A stretch of DNA of 64,000 nucleotides from Ignelater luminosus (lineage: Eukaryota; Arthropoda; Insecta; Coleoptera; Elateridae): contig VTPC01091068.1 in the NCBI GenBank assembly GCA_011009095.1, positions 234,737 to 298,736 on the forward strand, written 5' to 3'. Within the stretch, counting starts at the first letter, position 1; the number at the start of each line of letters is the position of its first letter. The translations under genes and the position numbers were made by a program. Of this stretch, positions 1 to 11,889 are shown piece after piece. The notes under the pieces were generated by a model, which was not told where the DNA came from, did not search any database, and was given only the letters and a program-made list of their open reading frames with translations.

Positions 1-530
1 GGCCAGATTTTCTCACTCAGGGTTTTTGGGGTCGCTGATCACGAATTTAAAGTCCAAATCATCCAAAAGTGTCATGATCATTGGGAAATTTGGAAGATTT
101 AGACTTGTTCAAACTAAATAGCAAGCTATTGAATAACTATTCGAGTGATGTGTCATTTTATGTGTTCTTTTGGGCGGTGATTACGAATATCAAGTGCAGA
201 TTATCAAAACATGTCACTTGAATTTGGAAATTCGGAAAATTTGGACTCGTAAAAAACGAAGCAGAAAGCTTTCGTATAACTATGCGAGCGACATGTCATT
301 TTATGGGTTTTTTTGGGTGTTCATCACGAATCTGAAGTCTAAATTATTAAAAATATCACTTCAATGTGGAAATTCGGAAAATTTAGACTCGTAAAAAGCA
401 AAATAAGAAGCTTTCGTATAACTATGCGAGCGATATGTCATTTTATGTGTTTTTTTGGGTGTTCATCACGAATCTGAAGTCTAAATTATTAAAAATGTCA
501 CTTGAATGTGGAAATTCGTAAAATCTAGAT
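1..530. repeat. Tandem repeat, ~143-bp period, about 3.5 diverged units
   Basis: A phrase beginning GYGAGYGAYRTGTCATTTTA recurs near 143, 285 and 427, each time followed by a T-rich run, a 'cacgaat...aagt' segment and 'ggaaattcgg'. The first 90 bases are a diverged unit that also reappears inverted at about 1385-1465. This suggests the array is the end of a larger inverted-repeat-bounded element that may start before the window. Confidence 0.75.
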
Positions 531-534
531 AACT

Positions 535-1473
535 ATGTTATTTGTCCCAGAAGCAATGGTTTTGACAAATTTTGCCCTTGATAACTCTAAGTTCTAGAAG
601 CTCGTACCCCAAATTCCTTCCATTATTTTCACACCTTCTTCGAATGCGTTATAGCAATTTGCAGCTGTGCTGCCGCTCATACCATTGGCGATATTTATCA
701 GGGTATCGATGAATTCTAGAAAACGATCATACTGCAAGAAAAAATCTTTGATAAGTTTGATGGACTTATCGTCTTGCTTTATTCTGCTATCTGAAGAATC
801 TTTATGTTGATAATTTCGATCGAACGAACAATTTGTAAATTTTTTCAGTCCTTCAATTACATCTTTGGTACACCTCTTCTGAACAATCCACCTTCAAATT
901 TTAATAATCTCATCAAAGTCTGTTCAATGGTTTGATCCGTGGAAATTCCTGAGAAATATCGATCGGTTCTCCTAGATGTCCAAAATCCACCTTTGGTAAA
1001 CTTTTGGTATTCATTATCATCCATCGTATCTTTGATTGCCTTCATGTCTTCCAGATAGATTTGCGCTGATTTGGCGTACGGAAAGTGTCCAGTTGCATGG
1101 AAAAATGGTAACATCCGCTCCAGGGTCTTTAAATGGAGATCCAATCACCACTTTTTTCAGCATATATAAAATCTTTTATAATGAGAACCATTCGGCAATA
1201 CTGGATCCAAATTGTGCAAGTTGGATTCTGATTTTCTATTTGCTTAAGATATTTTTCAAATTCATTACCAATATCTTGAAAAGTTTCATCAGATTGCAAT
1301 TCTTCAATACTTTCTGGTGGGCAATATCCGTAACTGTTTACGGCATCAAAATTTTTTCCAAATCTTTCGAATTTCTCAATGATCATGACACTTTTGGATG
1401 ATTTGGACTTTAAATTCGTGATCAGCGACCCCAAAAGCCCCCGAGTGAGAAAATCTGGCCCATTTTGGCTCAT
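535..1473 (-). pseudogene. Remnant of a repeat-borne protein family (TGHFPYAKS...TRRTDRYFSG...TIEQTLMR type)
   Basis: Reading on the minus strand, one frame runs 1473-1129 and the next 1144-857. They overlap around codons for GDW/DLHLKT, so a single frameshift splits one protein. Recognisable blocks are LPFFHATGHFPYAKSAQIYL, TSRRTDRYFSGISTDQTIEQ and GGLFRRG. A degraded continuation to about 535 still gives a GMSGSTAANCYNAF-like block. I know this pattern from uncharacterised, multicopy invertebrate proteins that behave like repeats, but I cannot name the domain with certainty. It lies between the inverted copies at 1-90 and 1385-1465, so it is probably cargo of a mobile element. Frameshift and stops argue it is dead here. 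A possible sister fragment lies at 21.7-22.2 kb. Confidence 0.55.
1385..1465 (-). repeat. Inverted copy of the window's first ~80 bases
   Basis: The reverse complement of this stretch reproduces positions 1-80 almost base for base ('ggccagattttctcact...', 'ggggtcgctgatcacgaatt', 'catgatcat'). It forms the opposite boundary of the segment holding the pseudogene at 535-1473. Confidence 0.75.
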
Positions 1474-1681
1474 TTTGTTGATTTCTTTTTCGAACTGAAT
1501 TATAGCTCCTTAAAGTGCATCCAAAAAGAAGCATTTTCTTCTGTAGAAATGCAATAATAAAAAATGTGAAAAAACTAAAAGGGAGCATTTTTTCTAGACA
1601 ACTCACAGAATTTATTTCCTCGACTATAGCAAAAGTAACTGTAGTTACTTCCTCAAATGTACCAAAAATATCTAGATACAT

Positions 1682-4048
1682 GTAACTAGATACGTTTTAT
1701 AACATTGGTTTTTACTATGTAGATTGTCTTGTAGCTTTACCGAAGGTGGTTCAGAGTTGTTAGATCTAAAACCGTTGAAAAACAAGTCTCCGCAAAGACT
1801 GAAATTCTAAATACGTATCTATTTATTGCAGAACGTAAATTCGATTTTAAAAACTGTTCTATTTAGAAAATACCTGAATTTAAAACAAAATTTTCTGCTT
1901 AAAACTCCATATCACGCACGATAAGATTAATTTTTTAAATAAATTTTTCCTTGAACACTTCCTTTTGTACCCAAAAATTTCTGACTTTCTAATAAAACAG
2001 TGGCATTAAAAGTAATTTTTCTTTATTGTAGACCGCTTCAAATTATAATGATTACGTAATTATTCCAAATTAGTTCAACAATTTGAAATAACTACATCGT
2101 ATCTTTTAAAGACCTATTATAGTTGTAGTAGTACGAGTAGTAATTCAACTACTTTTTTCACACATAAATGCTAATTAACAAAGAGCAGTTTAATTTGCTA
2201 AAAAGGTTGTAGTAAACTAGTATTCATTAACAAATGTCAATCAAAAGAAGAAAAGTAACGTTTAGGTAGGTGAACGATTTCGAAAGATCAATTCAAATAG
2301 GTGTCATCTGATTCACATAATAATTTCGTTGAAAGTAACCAATTAGAAGAGAATAAGTTTTAGTAACTCAAAGTTATTTTTCCATTTTCGAGTCATAGGT
2401 AATTTTTCATTTATTTGCAGGTCGGTAAAATACACTTTGTAGGTATTTTTATGAATAAATTTGTTACTTGTTTACCTTGACTTCTGCTCAATACATTAAC
2501 ATTCGATGCAATTAATCCAATGATTATGCAACAACACGCAACACAGAAGAAAAAAGGTAAACAACAATTTTGTATAATAAGAAATTGTAACACGGCAGTA
2601 AGTATTAAAAAACTTTTCTTATTAATAATATAATAATAACGAGATTTCTACTTTCTCTACTTTTTGACCAACCTAATTTGATATTCGTAGAACGATACGT
2701 ACATTACGTCAAGAGATACTTATCATTCATGTGAATTAACTTCACACTTTAATAATATCACATCGGTTACAGCATAATTTCATGAATCAACCTATTTTCG
2801 TTTTTACTCACGTCTGTATTTTATAAAACCACCTTGGTGTGTCCAAAGGAAAAGGGAGTGTATGTAAAGCAGTCAAAAACCGGTAGTAACTTCAACGAAC
2901 CATGTTAAAATTAACGAGTCAGGTGGTTGTTATTAGATAGGGCTTTGACTGTAAATCAAAATCTGAAAACAGGTTGTACAATAATATTAGGGTCAAAGTC
3001 ATTAAAAACATTTTTAAACCCTTTGTGGACTGAAATGTATTTTAAAAACCTATTAGAATTGCGATGCTTATCAATATAGAGATAAAACCAAAAAGGAAGT
3101 ATCTCCATAGGAATAAGTTTTAAAACATAATTTTATGCTCGAGTGACTGACTTAAATAAAGTCGTTCAGACACTTGTAGATACCTACGTAGTAAAGGGAA
3201 GTGCAACCGTTATTAAGACGTTAGGGTTCAAATTATGCGTAAGTCAGTTACTAACATGTTACACTAATAATAAGTGATAGAAATAATAATCAGGGCAGTT
3301 AATATTATATTATAATACGAAGATGACAGAAAGTAATTATAACAGAATGATTTATAATCAATACAGGCAACAACAATAAGAATAAACTAATTCCTCGTGC
3401 TAATTTAAAACAGTATCTATTATGTTAAAATTAAGCTGTTTATGTAATAAAGCTGTAAAAGCTGCAACTGAAGTTATTTCGAAACTAGGTTATGCAAAAA
3501 AGCCAAATTATCTAATTTAGTGACACTATTATTATACATTTTCTTATGATTTCAAACTGTATGCTATATCTGTTACATCTTGCAACTAAAACTTAGATTA
3601 GAAGGAATGCGCAGTAAATTCTGTTTATGTTGATAAAACAGTATATTCAAAGTGAAACTGCAGATTAGTAGATTAATTAATAATTATGAGGTTATTGATA
3701 TGTTTGTAGTACTTTCCATGCTTGGCCTTTGAAACACAATGAAGATAAATCGTTTACATAATAAGGAAATAAACATTTTTACGTTTTTTTTTGGACTAGT
3801 ACAAACAAAAGTGCGTTTTCAATATCAAAACAAATCAAATTTTATATAAATTTTAAAACTGCGTAAACATTCAAATTTGAAATGCTTAAGCATCTACTAA
3901 TATTTCTATTGCTTTTATTGACAAGAAGCTCTTTAAAATGACTTATTACAACATTAAATTCTTAACATTTGGAACTGAAGATTCGCAATAAATCTTTTTT
4001 ATGTTTTCTCGGTTTAGACCAGAAAATCTGAAATTTACACCCATGACG
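1682..4048. other. AT-rich intergenic DNA, no supported gene
   Basis: There are no long open frames and no recognisable transposase. The only point of note is a short minus-strand frame at 2411-2593 beginning with a hydrophobic, signal-peptide-like stretch and followed by a GTAAAC that could be a splice donor. It is too weak to call a gene. Confidence 0.5.
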
Positions 4049-4056
4049 GCAATACT

Positions 4057-6365
4057 CAGTGGCGTATCTTCACCAAATGAGAACTGGGGCGGGACTTTTT
4101 TGGAGGCCCCTATTCAAGCTTCACACAAACGCGCTTGCGTGTCTACGATCACACATCCAACCTACCAGTGTTTTAAAATTACAAAATAATTAACAGTTTT
4201 TATAATATGAATGATACTTCACAGGAAAAAGTTTATTGCTAAAATAACATTCACCCAGAGCAACAATTGATTGAAGCCAAATAAATGAACATATTTAAAG
4301 CATTTATTAATAATTTAGTTACTACCAATAAATTATAGTATTTGGCGCAAATACAAGAAATTCTTTATTTACAACAAAGCAACTTTATTTGGTTCTACTA
4401 AATTATTTCTCTGAGTGTCCTCAAATGCTGAAACAGCATGGATCTAATGTTAAAATTTATATGTTAACTTCAACATATTAAATCGCCTGCCAGTCTACTG
4501 GTACAAGACGGATTTTAGCCGATTTAGCAACGATGAAATTCTCATGCATATAATAATTGTACAAGAAAAGTCGAAAAGCTCCTTTCATTCAAAGCTACGG
4601 ATACACAAACTGTTAAATATAATTTTAGGCCCAAGCAAATGTTTGGCACGGACTCGGTAAAGTCCATTTCCACTGTAAATTGAATCATTTTGAGTGCGGT
4701 TCATTGCCTCTTCTGTTGCGATCCCCGCTGCTTTTATATACCATCTTAATCTCTTTATTTCGGGCAGGATCTCTTCTTTTTCGAAGTTGTCGTACATATT
4801 ACTAAAGTTTGAAATAAGGCTAGGAAGTTGTAAGTCACTAGCACCTATTAAGTTCACTGCCTAAATAATGCTGAATTTTTTAAAAACGCTCTCCATTGAT
4901 TCCATTCTCGTAGTCTAAAGTTAATCCTTTATCTCTTGCTTTTTCTCCAGGCATAACTTTCTTGAACCTTCTTCGTCCCCTTTTTTCAAGAGATATTCTC
5001 ATTTCTTCACATGTTTTGTTTACAAACGTCAATGCGTTATCTACCAATTCATTACGGTTTTCTTCTAAAAAAATCCTCGAGCTTCTTAGTTTCTGTACAA
5101 TCTTCTCTACACTTATACCTTCTGTTTGTAAATATTTCTGAGTATAATTTATTTCTTCTAAAATGTTCGACCACAATTGAAAGAACCCAAGAAATCTATA
5201 ATCACATATGTTTCTCATCAAAATTTCAGCTGATCCTCTTGTATCAACATATTCTGTTTGATCACTTAACCTCTCAACAGGTTGCACCACTTTGTCAAAA
5301 TGTTTCATTATTGGTTTCACGGTATCATGCTGAGCACTCCATCTAGTTTTAGACAACTTTTTTACTGACACTCCAACAACTTGCTTAAGAATATCCCATC
5401 TATGAGCTGATGATGAATAAAAATTATAAACACTTTCCAATGTTCCAAAAAACGCCACACAATTGGGATTTATTCTAAAAGCATGAACACCGCATAAATC
5501 TAGAGAATGATTTGCGCAAGGTACAAACAAAATCTTACTATTTAACTTATGAATCCTTGCCCGGACACCTGAATGGAAACCTGTCATGGTGGGTTCATTG
5601 TCATAACCTTGACTTCGACAAAATTGTATATCTAATCCATCAGTGTTGAGAACTTTTAAAATATCTTCAGTTATGTCATGTAAGTTATGTCACCAAAAAA
5701 AAAGTTATATTTTAAGAGTGGAACTAGAAAGAAAGTAAAAGTTGGACATCAGATGTGAAACAGATATTATTGCTCTTTTACAAGAATGGGGGTTTCTTCT
5801 AGTAAGACATAGTAGAGATTTTAGTTGAAAGTGAAAAGTAAAATTACTGGGCAGTAAAAATTTTGCTTATTCGGACTTTTCTAATTATATGGCTATTTTT
5901 ATTTCATATCTGTAAACGGCTGTGGGGCCCCCAAATTCTTGTGGTCCGCCTGCACTGCGAGCCTTTGCGTCCACTATTTAAGCCACCGGTTGTACGCAAG
6001 TAATTAAAAGCATAAAAATGAAAATGTTTTTTCTAATGTTAATAATGTCGCACAAATTGTTAAACGATGAAAAAGATTTTTGGACAATAAATATATATAA
6101 TGTTAAAAATGTTAGTTCAATAGACAAAAATTAAAAATCGAAAAACTTCGTTCTGAAGCCTAGGCCCAAGCATAGGAGGTCAAACTATTGTAACTTGAGT
6201 TTTATTAAATTATAAGCTTGGCTATTTTTTATATTACTGTTATACATACTTTCTACAGTAAATTTAAGTTCAGGTTTACGGATTTGTATAATTATTGATG
6301 ACCCATTTGGGGGCCCTCTACAAGACCAGGCCCGGGGCGGACCGCCCCCCTTAGGTACGCTCCTG
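4057..6365 (-). mobile_element. hAT-type DNA transposon, ends and 8-bp target duplication visible
   Basis: The left end reads CAGTGGCGTATCT and the inverted right end CAGGAGCGTACCT, a typical short hAT terminal repeat. The flanks are gcaatact (4049-4056) and ataatact (6366-6373), matching at 6 of 8 bases, as expected for an old 8-bp hAT target-site duplication. GC-rich subterminal blocks (ggcccc / ggggcggaccgcccc) lie just inside both ends. The interior carries a decayed ZMYM1-like transposase on the minus strand. Confidence 0.8.
4585..5700 (-). pseudogene. Decayed hAT (ZMYM1-like) transposase
   Basis: The main open stretch, 5587-4880, carries the blocks CANHSLDLCGVHA and LSKTRWSAQHDTV characteristic of the hAT/ZMYM1-like transposase core (DUF4371-hAT proteins). 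Upstream in the same frame to about 5700 are blocks reading FCRSQGYDNEPTMTGFHSG, where the catalytic domain of this family carries its GYD motif. A frame shift and an in-frame TAG follow residue 235. A further block at 4857-4585 (LPEIKRLRWYIKAAG) continues the protein. The N-terminal zinc fingers and C-terminal dimerisation domain are not seen. The remnant of about 330-370 codons is well short of a ~600-800 aa family member and cannot be active. It lies wholly inside the 4057-6365 element. Confidence 0.75.
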
Positions 6366-6373
6366 ATAATACT

Positions 6374-9300
6374 CTATTGAATAGTCTATTTTTAACTTAC
6401 TTCGTTCAATAACGTTTGTTTTCCTAGTAATCTCCTAATCATCCGACTGGTCAATTCTTCAGAGGCTAAGGTTAAGTACGAAATACTTTCAAAAAACAAA
6501 ATAATGTTAAAAGACACTTCAGAATCTAAAGTTTGCTCACAAGTTATTTTATGAATATTCTTGCTTACTTTAGATACGTTTTGATAAACTTTTTACGATG
6601 ATAACTCTAAAATAGAACAATATTGACTTTGGAGGTTTAGGTATTTAAACTACTTTGAACAAGTGTTTGAATAAAACGAAGAATGATATTGCTCTTAACT
6701 GTCTTTTGTGTTATGGATTCGGTTTTGGTGGTAAAAGAATACTGCTGTGCCATTATTTCACCCTTGTGCTGATGTCAAAGCCCAATAAAAAAGAATCAGA
6801 TATTTCAGAAATAATGTAAAACTTGTTTCTGAGAATATCTTTGGTAAAGAACTTCCTAAATGGAAGAACCTCTTTTAGAGATTCTGAATCGTCTGGGTTA
6901 TCTATTTTTTAACAGGAAACTTTTTGTTTTTTTTGTGAATAACATTAAAAGCATTTCTATCTTCGAATTATAATCAAAGGAACTTAATAATTATTGTTTT
7001 GTTTTGCATTGATAGATTTAAGAAAAATTTTAAGATAAATATTATAATAACTTAATAACATTTAATTGGAGTAAATAGTCAGGCTACTTATGCATGCTAC
7101 TGAGCTAGTCGCTCTGTTGTGAAGAATGTGTAAACATTTTATACAATCAGACTGGATACCGTCGTCATTTTACAATTTGCTTGGAAAACAATGCTAATAT
7201 TGTTTAATTATTGTTGAAGCAACATCAGATTGAACAGAATAAAATAGTAACCAGTAAATTACAAAATTGATCATTTATAATTAAAAAAAGGACTGTCCGT
7301 ATGTATGTATGTATGCAATGCTCTTATTCTATAGCTCTCTTCAAAGTTTACTATTTGAATCTTCTTCAACAACAAAGTCTTTGGTTAAACCTTCGGTATT
7401 TAATTTATTTACCACACACAGCAAAATGGAACAGTAGAATAATCATAGAATGAAATGAAAGGCAAAGAACGCTTAACTAAAAGCGCATAGCGAACTACAA
7501 CAGCACTTACATAATAGAGAAGTTCAATGTCTGTATATGAGTGCATAATGAGTACGTGGGCAGAACGCAAATTTGAACAACAATTTAGTATAAATAGATG
7601 GCCCCTAAATCTTCCACATCAATTTATAGCTGAATTAGCTTTTGTTTACGCGAAACAAAAATTACAGATTGTTGAATACCGATTGTAAGAATTGTTTTGA
7701 AAGCATTCTGGGTTTGTTCTTAGATAATGTGACTTCTGCCAGTTCTCGGGTCTGAATGAAACGAAACGTCATAGCTAAAAAGGATTCCTCTAATTGAACA
7801 TTCGGGTTTCTTTTTTTAGTAAATCTATACTTCAAAGCTATTTGTAATCCGTTATGGTATCTAGTTTTCTTGATAAGTGAAAGTGTGTCAGAGATCTATT
7901 CATGGTATACATAATATACACTATTCTGATTCACAACGGTTGGCCTGTCATGTATTTTTTATTTTGGAATCATAACGTAGTGTTTCAGATCAATCGCTTT
8001 GCAGTGTTCAAAAAGTCTTTTAGATCAAGCAAATTAATTTTCATAAGATCCCAATAACATTTAAAGTTTTAATTCTACTATGGAATTGTATTCTAGAATA
8101 CTAAAAGAAGAAAGAAGGTAATATACATATAAAAGAAATGACTGCAACGATCTCGATTCAATGCAATTTAGGTTAGCAACAAGAATAATTGTAGGGCAAT
8201 AGATGTATTACGTAATTACAACAAATACTATAATCATATTCGTATTCATATACAATATATCCAACGAGTTATCACGGTATAATTATAGCAGAAGAGCTGT
8301 GATAGTATCAGAGGTCAAACTTGACAAGAGTCCATCTTAACCAGTACTAAGTAATTAATTTTTAATGGAAAGACATTGTATTGTTTATTCATTTAACATT
8401 CCTTTTAGGAAATGAAGCTTAATACAAACGAATCTAGCTTACAGTTAGAAAGAAATAGAAAAAAATTAAGTGTCATTGATAAAGTAGATGTTAGTTAAAT
8501 TGTCACGAGTTCATCTGGCTGCTCCGATGTTTATATATATCATTTATCGTTATTTCGCTCGTTTATTTTGTTTGGAGACAAGTTAATTTAATAAAAGATA
8601 ACAATTAAGATATTTTCGATATACATAATTAATGGTGTTTTATTGTTATAGCAACAGAAATTGTATTTATTTTATTTGTATGTATTTTGTAGCTACATAG
8701 GCTTAAGTGAAGGAAAAGACATATCAGTATTATTCTAATTTTAGGATAGAATTTTGTTTCCCGCCAATATTTTTAACGATAAGGTTAAGATCTAAATATT
8801 ACAGACATAAAATTGCAAAAGGTCACTTAATCAATTTGTAAATAATTGGCAGATTTGGAGGTCCCAATTAAGATTACTATGATGATAATCGACGATTTTT
8901 AAGACAGAATTATATTACGTCTTTAATTTATAACTTAATAGGTTATGGTATGGCGATTATAGATTTTATTTCAGAAAATGTGTAAATAAACGCAGTATTG
9001 TAGGACACAAAACAACAAAACTTCGTTCCAGAGTGAAACAATAGATCTAGTATTACAAAATAACATTAGACTAAGAAATATTAGAAGAAATGGAAACTGA
9101 ATAATTATTTAAAGTTTTATAATTTGCTTATTTTTAGATTAAATCTAAATGAAAGAGGTTAACGCCTTTCGTAAAAAACTTTTTTACTCATTTATAGTAG
9201 ATCGATTGTTGCTTCATTTGATATTTACTTATTCATAGTTTTGAAATATATGCGAAATCAAAATTATCATTTCCAGAAATTTGGTGTGATTCAGAATTCA

Positions 9301-10190
9301 CTTGTCAGTGCTTTATTTATTGAACCAGATAACGTAAATTTCAAATTTACATTTGATTATCTAAAATTAAGTAACTGAAAATAACATGGTTAAAAATGCA
9401 ACAATTTATATACATTGGAAGTATTTATTCAATTAAACATCCTTTTGAAGATATTCAATTATCAAGTAATTCCCAAAACATTAATTAATTCTAATGGGTT
9501 AATATCCGAAATGGCAACACTAGCGGCAAGTTCTTTTAAGATAATAATGTTACATCTACAATTTACAAAAAAGTTGCATAAAAAACATATTAAGATAAGT
9601 AGACTGCTTCCGTTTAGTTTTAATATTTGATCAGGTAACTAACACGCATACTAATACCTTCTTGTGAAAGTGGCAAAATTCAAATAATTATTTTCTAATT
9701 AATAACTATGAGCACCTTATATAAAATGAAAACTTTCCTATGTGGTCATTTTAGAATTATTCACATGGTACTCATGTTTCTCCACAGGACAATGCACTAA
9801 ATAAATATGCCGGCTCCACCAGAAGCTAAAATATCTAAAACGCCAACCCGCATAAATAACTTTACTACGGTCACTTGAACTATGGCTTAATCAACTTAAG
9901 ATTAGGGCAGTCAAGTCTTAATTCTGTCTATAGTACTAACAATGTTGCTAAAAATAAAAATGGCTTTCCTAGTAGGTATTGTTTTTCCTATTTTTTTAAA
10001 TTATATTTATGTGTTTTCTGGTTTTCCCGGAGAACAAACAACCTTAAATGTTTAAAATTCCGCGAAGTAATGTATTTATTTTCTGCATTATTTTGGTGCT
10101 ATGAATACCACAAAAATATAAAGCAGAAACATTAGTCCTCTCAGTTAATAAATTAATTTTGTAATCATTATTGCAATACATTTTTTGTTA
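6374..10190. other. AT-rich intergenic DNA, no gene seen
   Basis: All frames are short and lack recognisable domains. A small (ATGT)n microsatellite lies near 7299-7316. I see no repeats with clear ends in this stretch. Confidence 0.5.
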
Positions 10191-10194
10191 TATA

Positions 10195-10890
10195 CAGGGT
10201 GTTTTTAAACTGGATGGACCAACTATACGGAAATTATTGTACGACGAAAAAAAAGTCGAAAACCTTCCCGGAAACGCTTCTCTGTAGAACAAATGCATTT
10301 TTTTAAAATAACTCCGCGGTAGTTTGTGCTGCAGTTACAAAATTTGGTATGCGTGCATTACTTATCAAGGCCCTTTATTTGCACCTAATCTGTAGAACTG
10401 ATTTTGTTGTAGGGATGATTTTGGAGTAGGAGGCCGCTTTAATGTCCAGAACTTTTTTACCTACAGAAGTGTCTGAAATCTAATGCAGCCATTACATATC
10501 CTGTTTCATTTTAAAAAAATCGTGCTTCTTCAGTTATTTTTTTATAAACATGCAGGTTTTCTGGAAAAACCCTAAAAATCTAGAGCTTTTTAAGTAAATT
10601 TTAGTATAGCAATACGGAGAATGGCCTCTACCCTTCGAACACACTTTTGGGACAAAGACCATTTCGACAGATTAAGTGCAAATAAAGGTCTTGATAAGTA
10701 GTGCTTACATACCAAATTTCGCTACTGTACTACAAACTGTTGAGAAGTTATTAAAACAAATTGCTTTTCTTAGCAAGGCTTCAAGGCGGCGTAGCTCCGC
10801 AGGGAAACATTTCCGGAAAAAGCTTTATCTAGATTTTATCTTATTCTTCACCGTAGAATAACGTCCTTATTTTTGTTCCAGGGTTGACAG
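10195..10890. mobile_element. Palindromic fold-back element 1 (begins TACAGGGTGTTTTTAAA)
   Basis: About 10270-10450 and 10620-10850 are inverted copies. The block 'aaatttggtatg', then 'acttatcaagRcc', 'tttatttgcac' and 'taatctgt' recurs as the reverse complement with about 75-80% identity. There is no coding capacity beyond chance frames. The left edge has the CAGGGTGTTTTTAAA start common in insect repeats. Confidence 0.65.
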
Positions 10891-10894
10891 GGTA

Positions 10895-11880
10895 TATCTT
10901 ATACTCTATACAGATTTCTATATGGTAATATCCTTGTGTAAATTGATGACGATTGGTGCATAAATCTTTTTCCTATGTCAACTTGTTCAAAAGTTATGGC
11001 GACTCAAAGATGACGTCAGATTACCGTATTTTCTCTAATAACTTTTGACAAGATTGTTCAATTTTGTTCAAATGCACATTTGCTTATTTTTACAACAGAA
11101 TAAAATGATGTGAATTCTATTCAATTTGCTCGTCTTAAGCATCCCCTACCTTTTTCTTAACGGAACTTCTCTGTTTCCACCTGTAACTCGCAAAGCAGCC
11201 GTTACTTAAAAAAAAGTTTTAAAATTAAGTTTTTCTATGTTCTTCATTCTTTCGATTCGAGCGATGGTTTTTGAGAAAAAAAACAAATAGTTGGTTGCAA
11301 AAACGAAGTAAATCTTCCTTTCTAAAATAGGTAAAATGTATAATTCCTTTTTACTTGTAAAATACGCAAAAGCAATGGCATAAACTGTTGATAACTTGAT
11401 TTTTTGCTTATTTTGCACAATTATGCTTTTTACCACTATTAGAAATGAAGATCTATCTGTCTCTGAAAACAATTATTTGTTATTTTCTCGAAAAACTGAA
11501 GCAACCAAAAAGTTTCATTTTGAACCATTTTTTTTAAATAACAACTACTTATTTTAAAATTTACGAGTGAAAACAGAAAAGTCCAGTTAGGAAAGAGGTG
11601 GATAGTGCTCAAAACGAAGGCTTTTTTTATTAAGAAAGCTGAATAAAATTGATACCATTTTATTCTATTGTAAAAATACACAAATGTGCAAAATTTGAAC
11701 AAAATTGCGCAATCTGGTCAAAATCCATTAGAAAAAACAACATCTTTGAGTCGCTATAACGTTTGAACAAGCTGTTATGATAAATTTGCATCAATCGTCA
11801 CCAGGAATGCCATATAAAAATTGGCGTAGAACCGACACTTATATATACGTACGGCTTTTTCCACAATAACCGTCAAAGTA
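10895..11880. mobile_element. Palindromic fold-back element 2
   Basis: The left arm is about 10905-11200 and the right arm about 11520-11880, inverted. Diagnostic matched blocks are gatgacgattggtgc / ggtgacgattgatgc, acttgttcaaaagttat / gcttgttcaaacgttat and cgactcaaagatg in both. The central ~320 bp is AT-rich spacer. It abuts fold-back element 1, so the two may be one composite. Confidence 0.65.
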
Positions 11881-11889
11881 CTCAAAAGT

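Noticed and set aside
1036..1401. 121-codon plus-strand frame
   Set aside because: Antisense to the recognisable pseudogene on the minus strand.
2411..2593. Minus-strand frame starting with a hydrophobic leader and followed by GTAAAC
   Set aside because: Cysteine/phenylalanine-rich low-complexity leader in AT-rich DNA, no partner exon, no conservation evidence; not enough to call a gene.
5011..5346. Plus-strand 111-codon frame
   Set aside because: Antisense shadow of the hAT transposase remnant.
9415..10135. Two plus-strand frames of 71 and 86 codons
   Set aside because: AT-driven composition (N, K, I, F, L rich), no motifs and no splice context.
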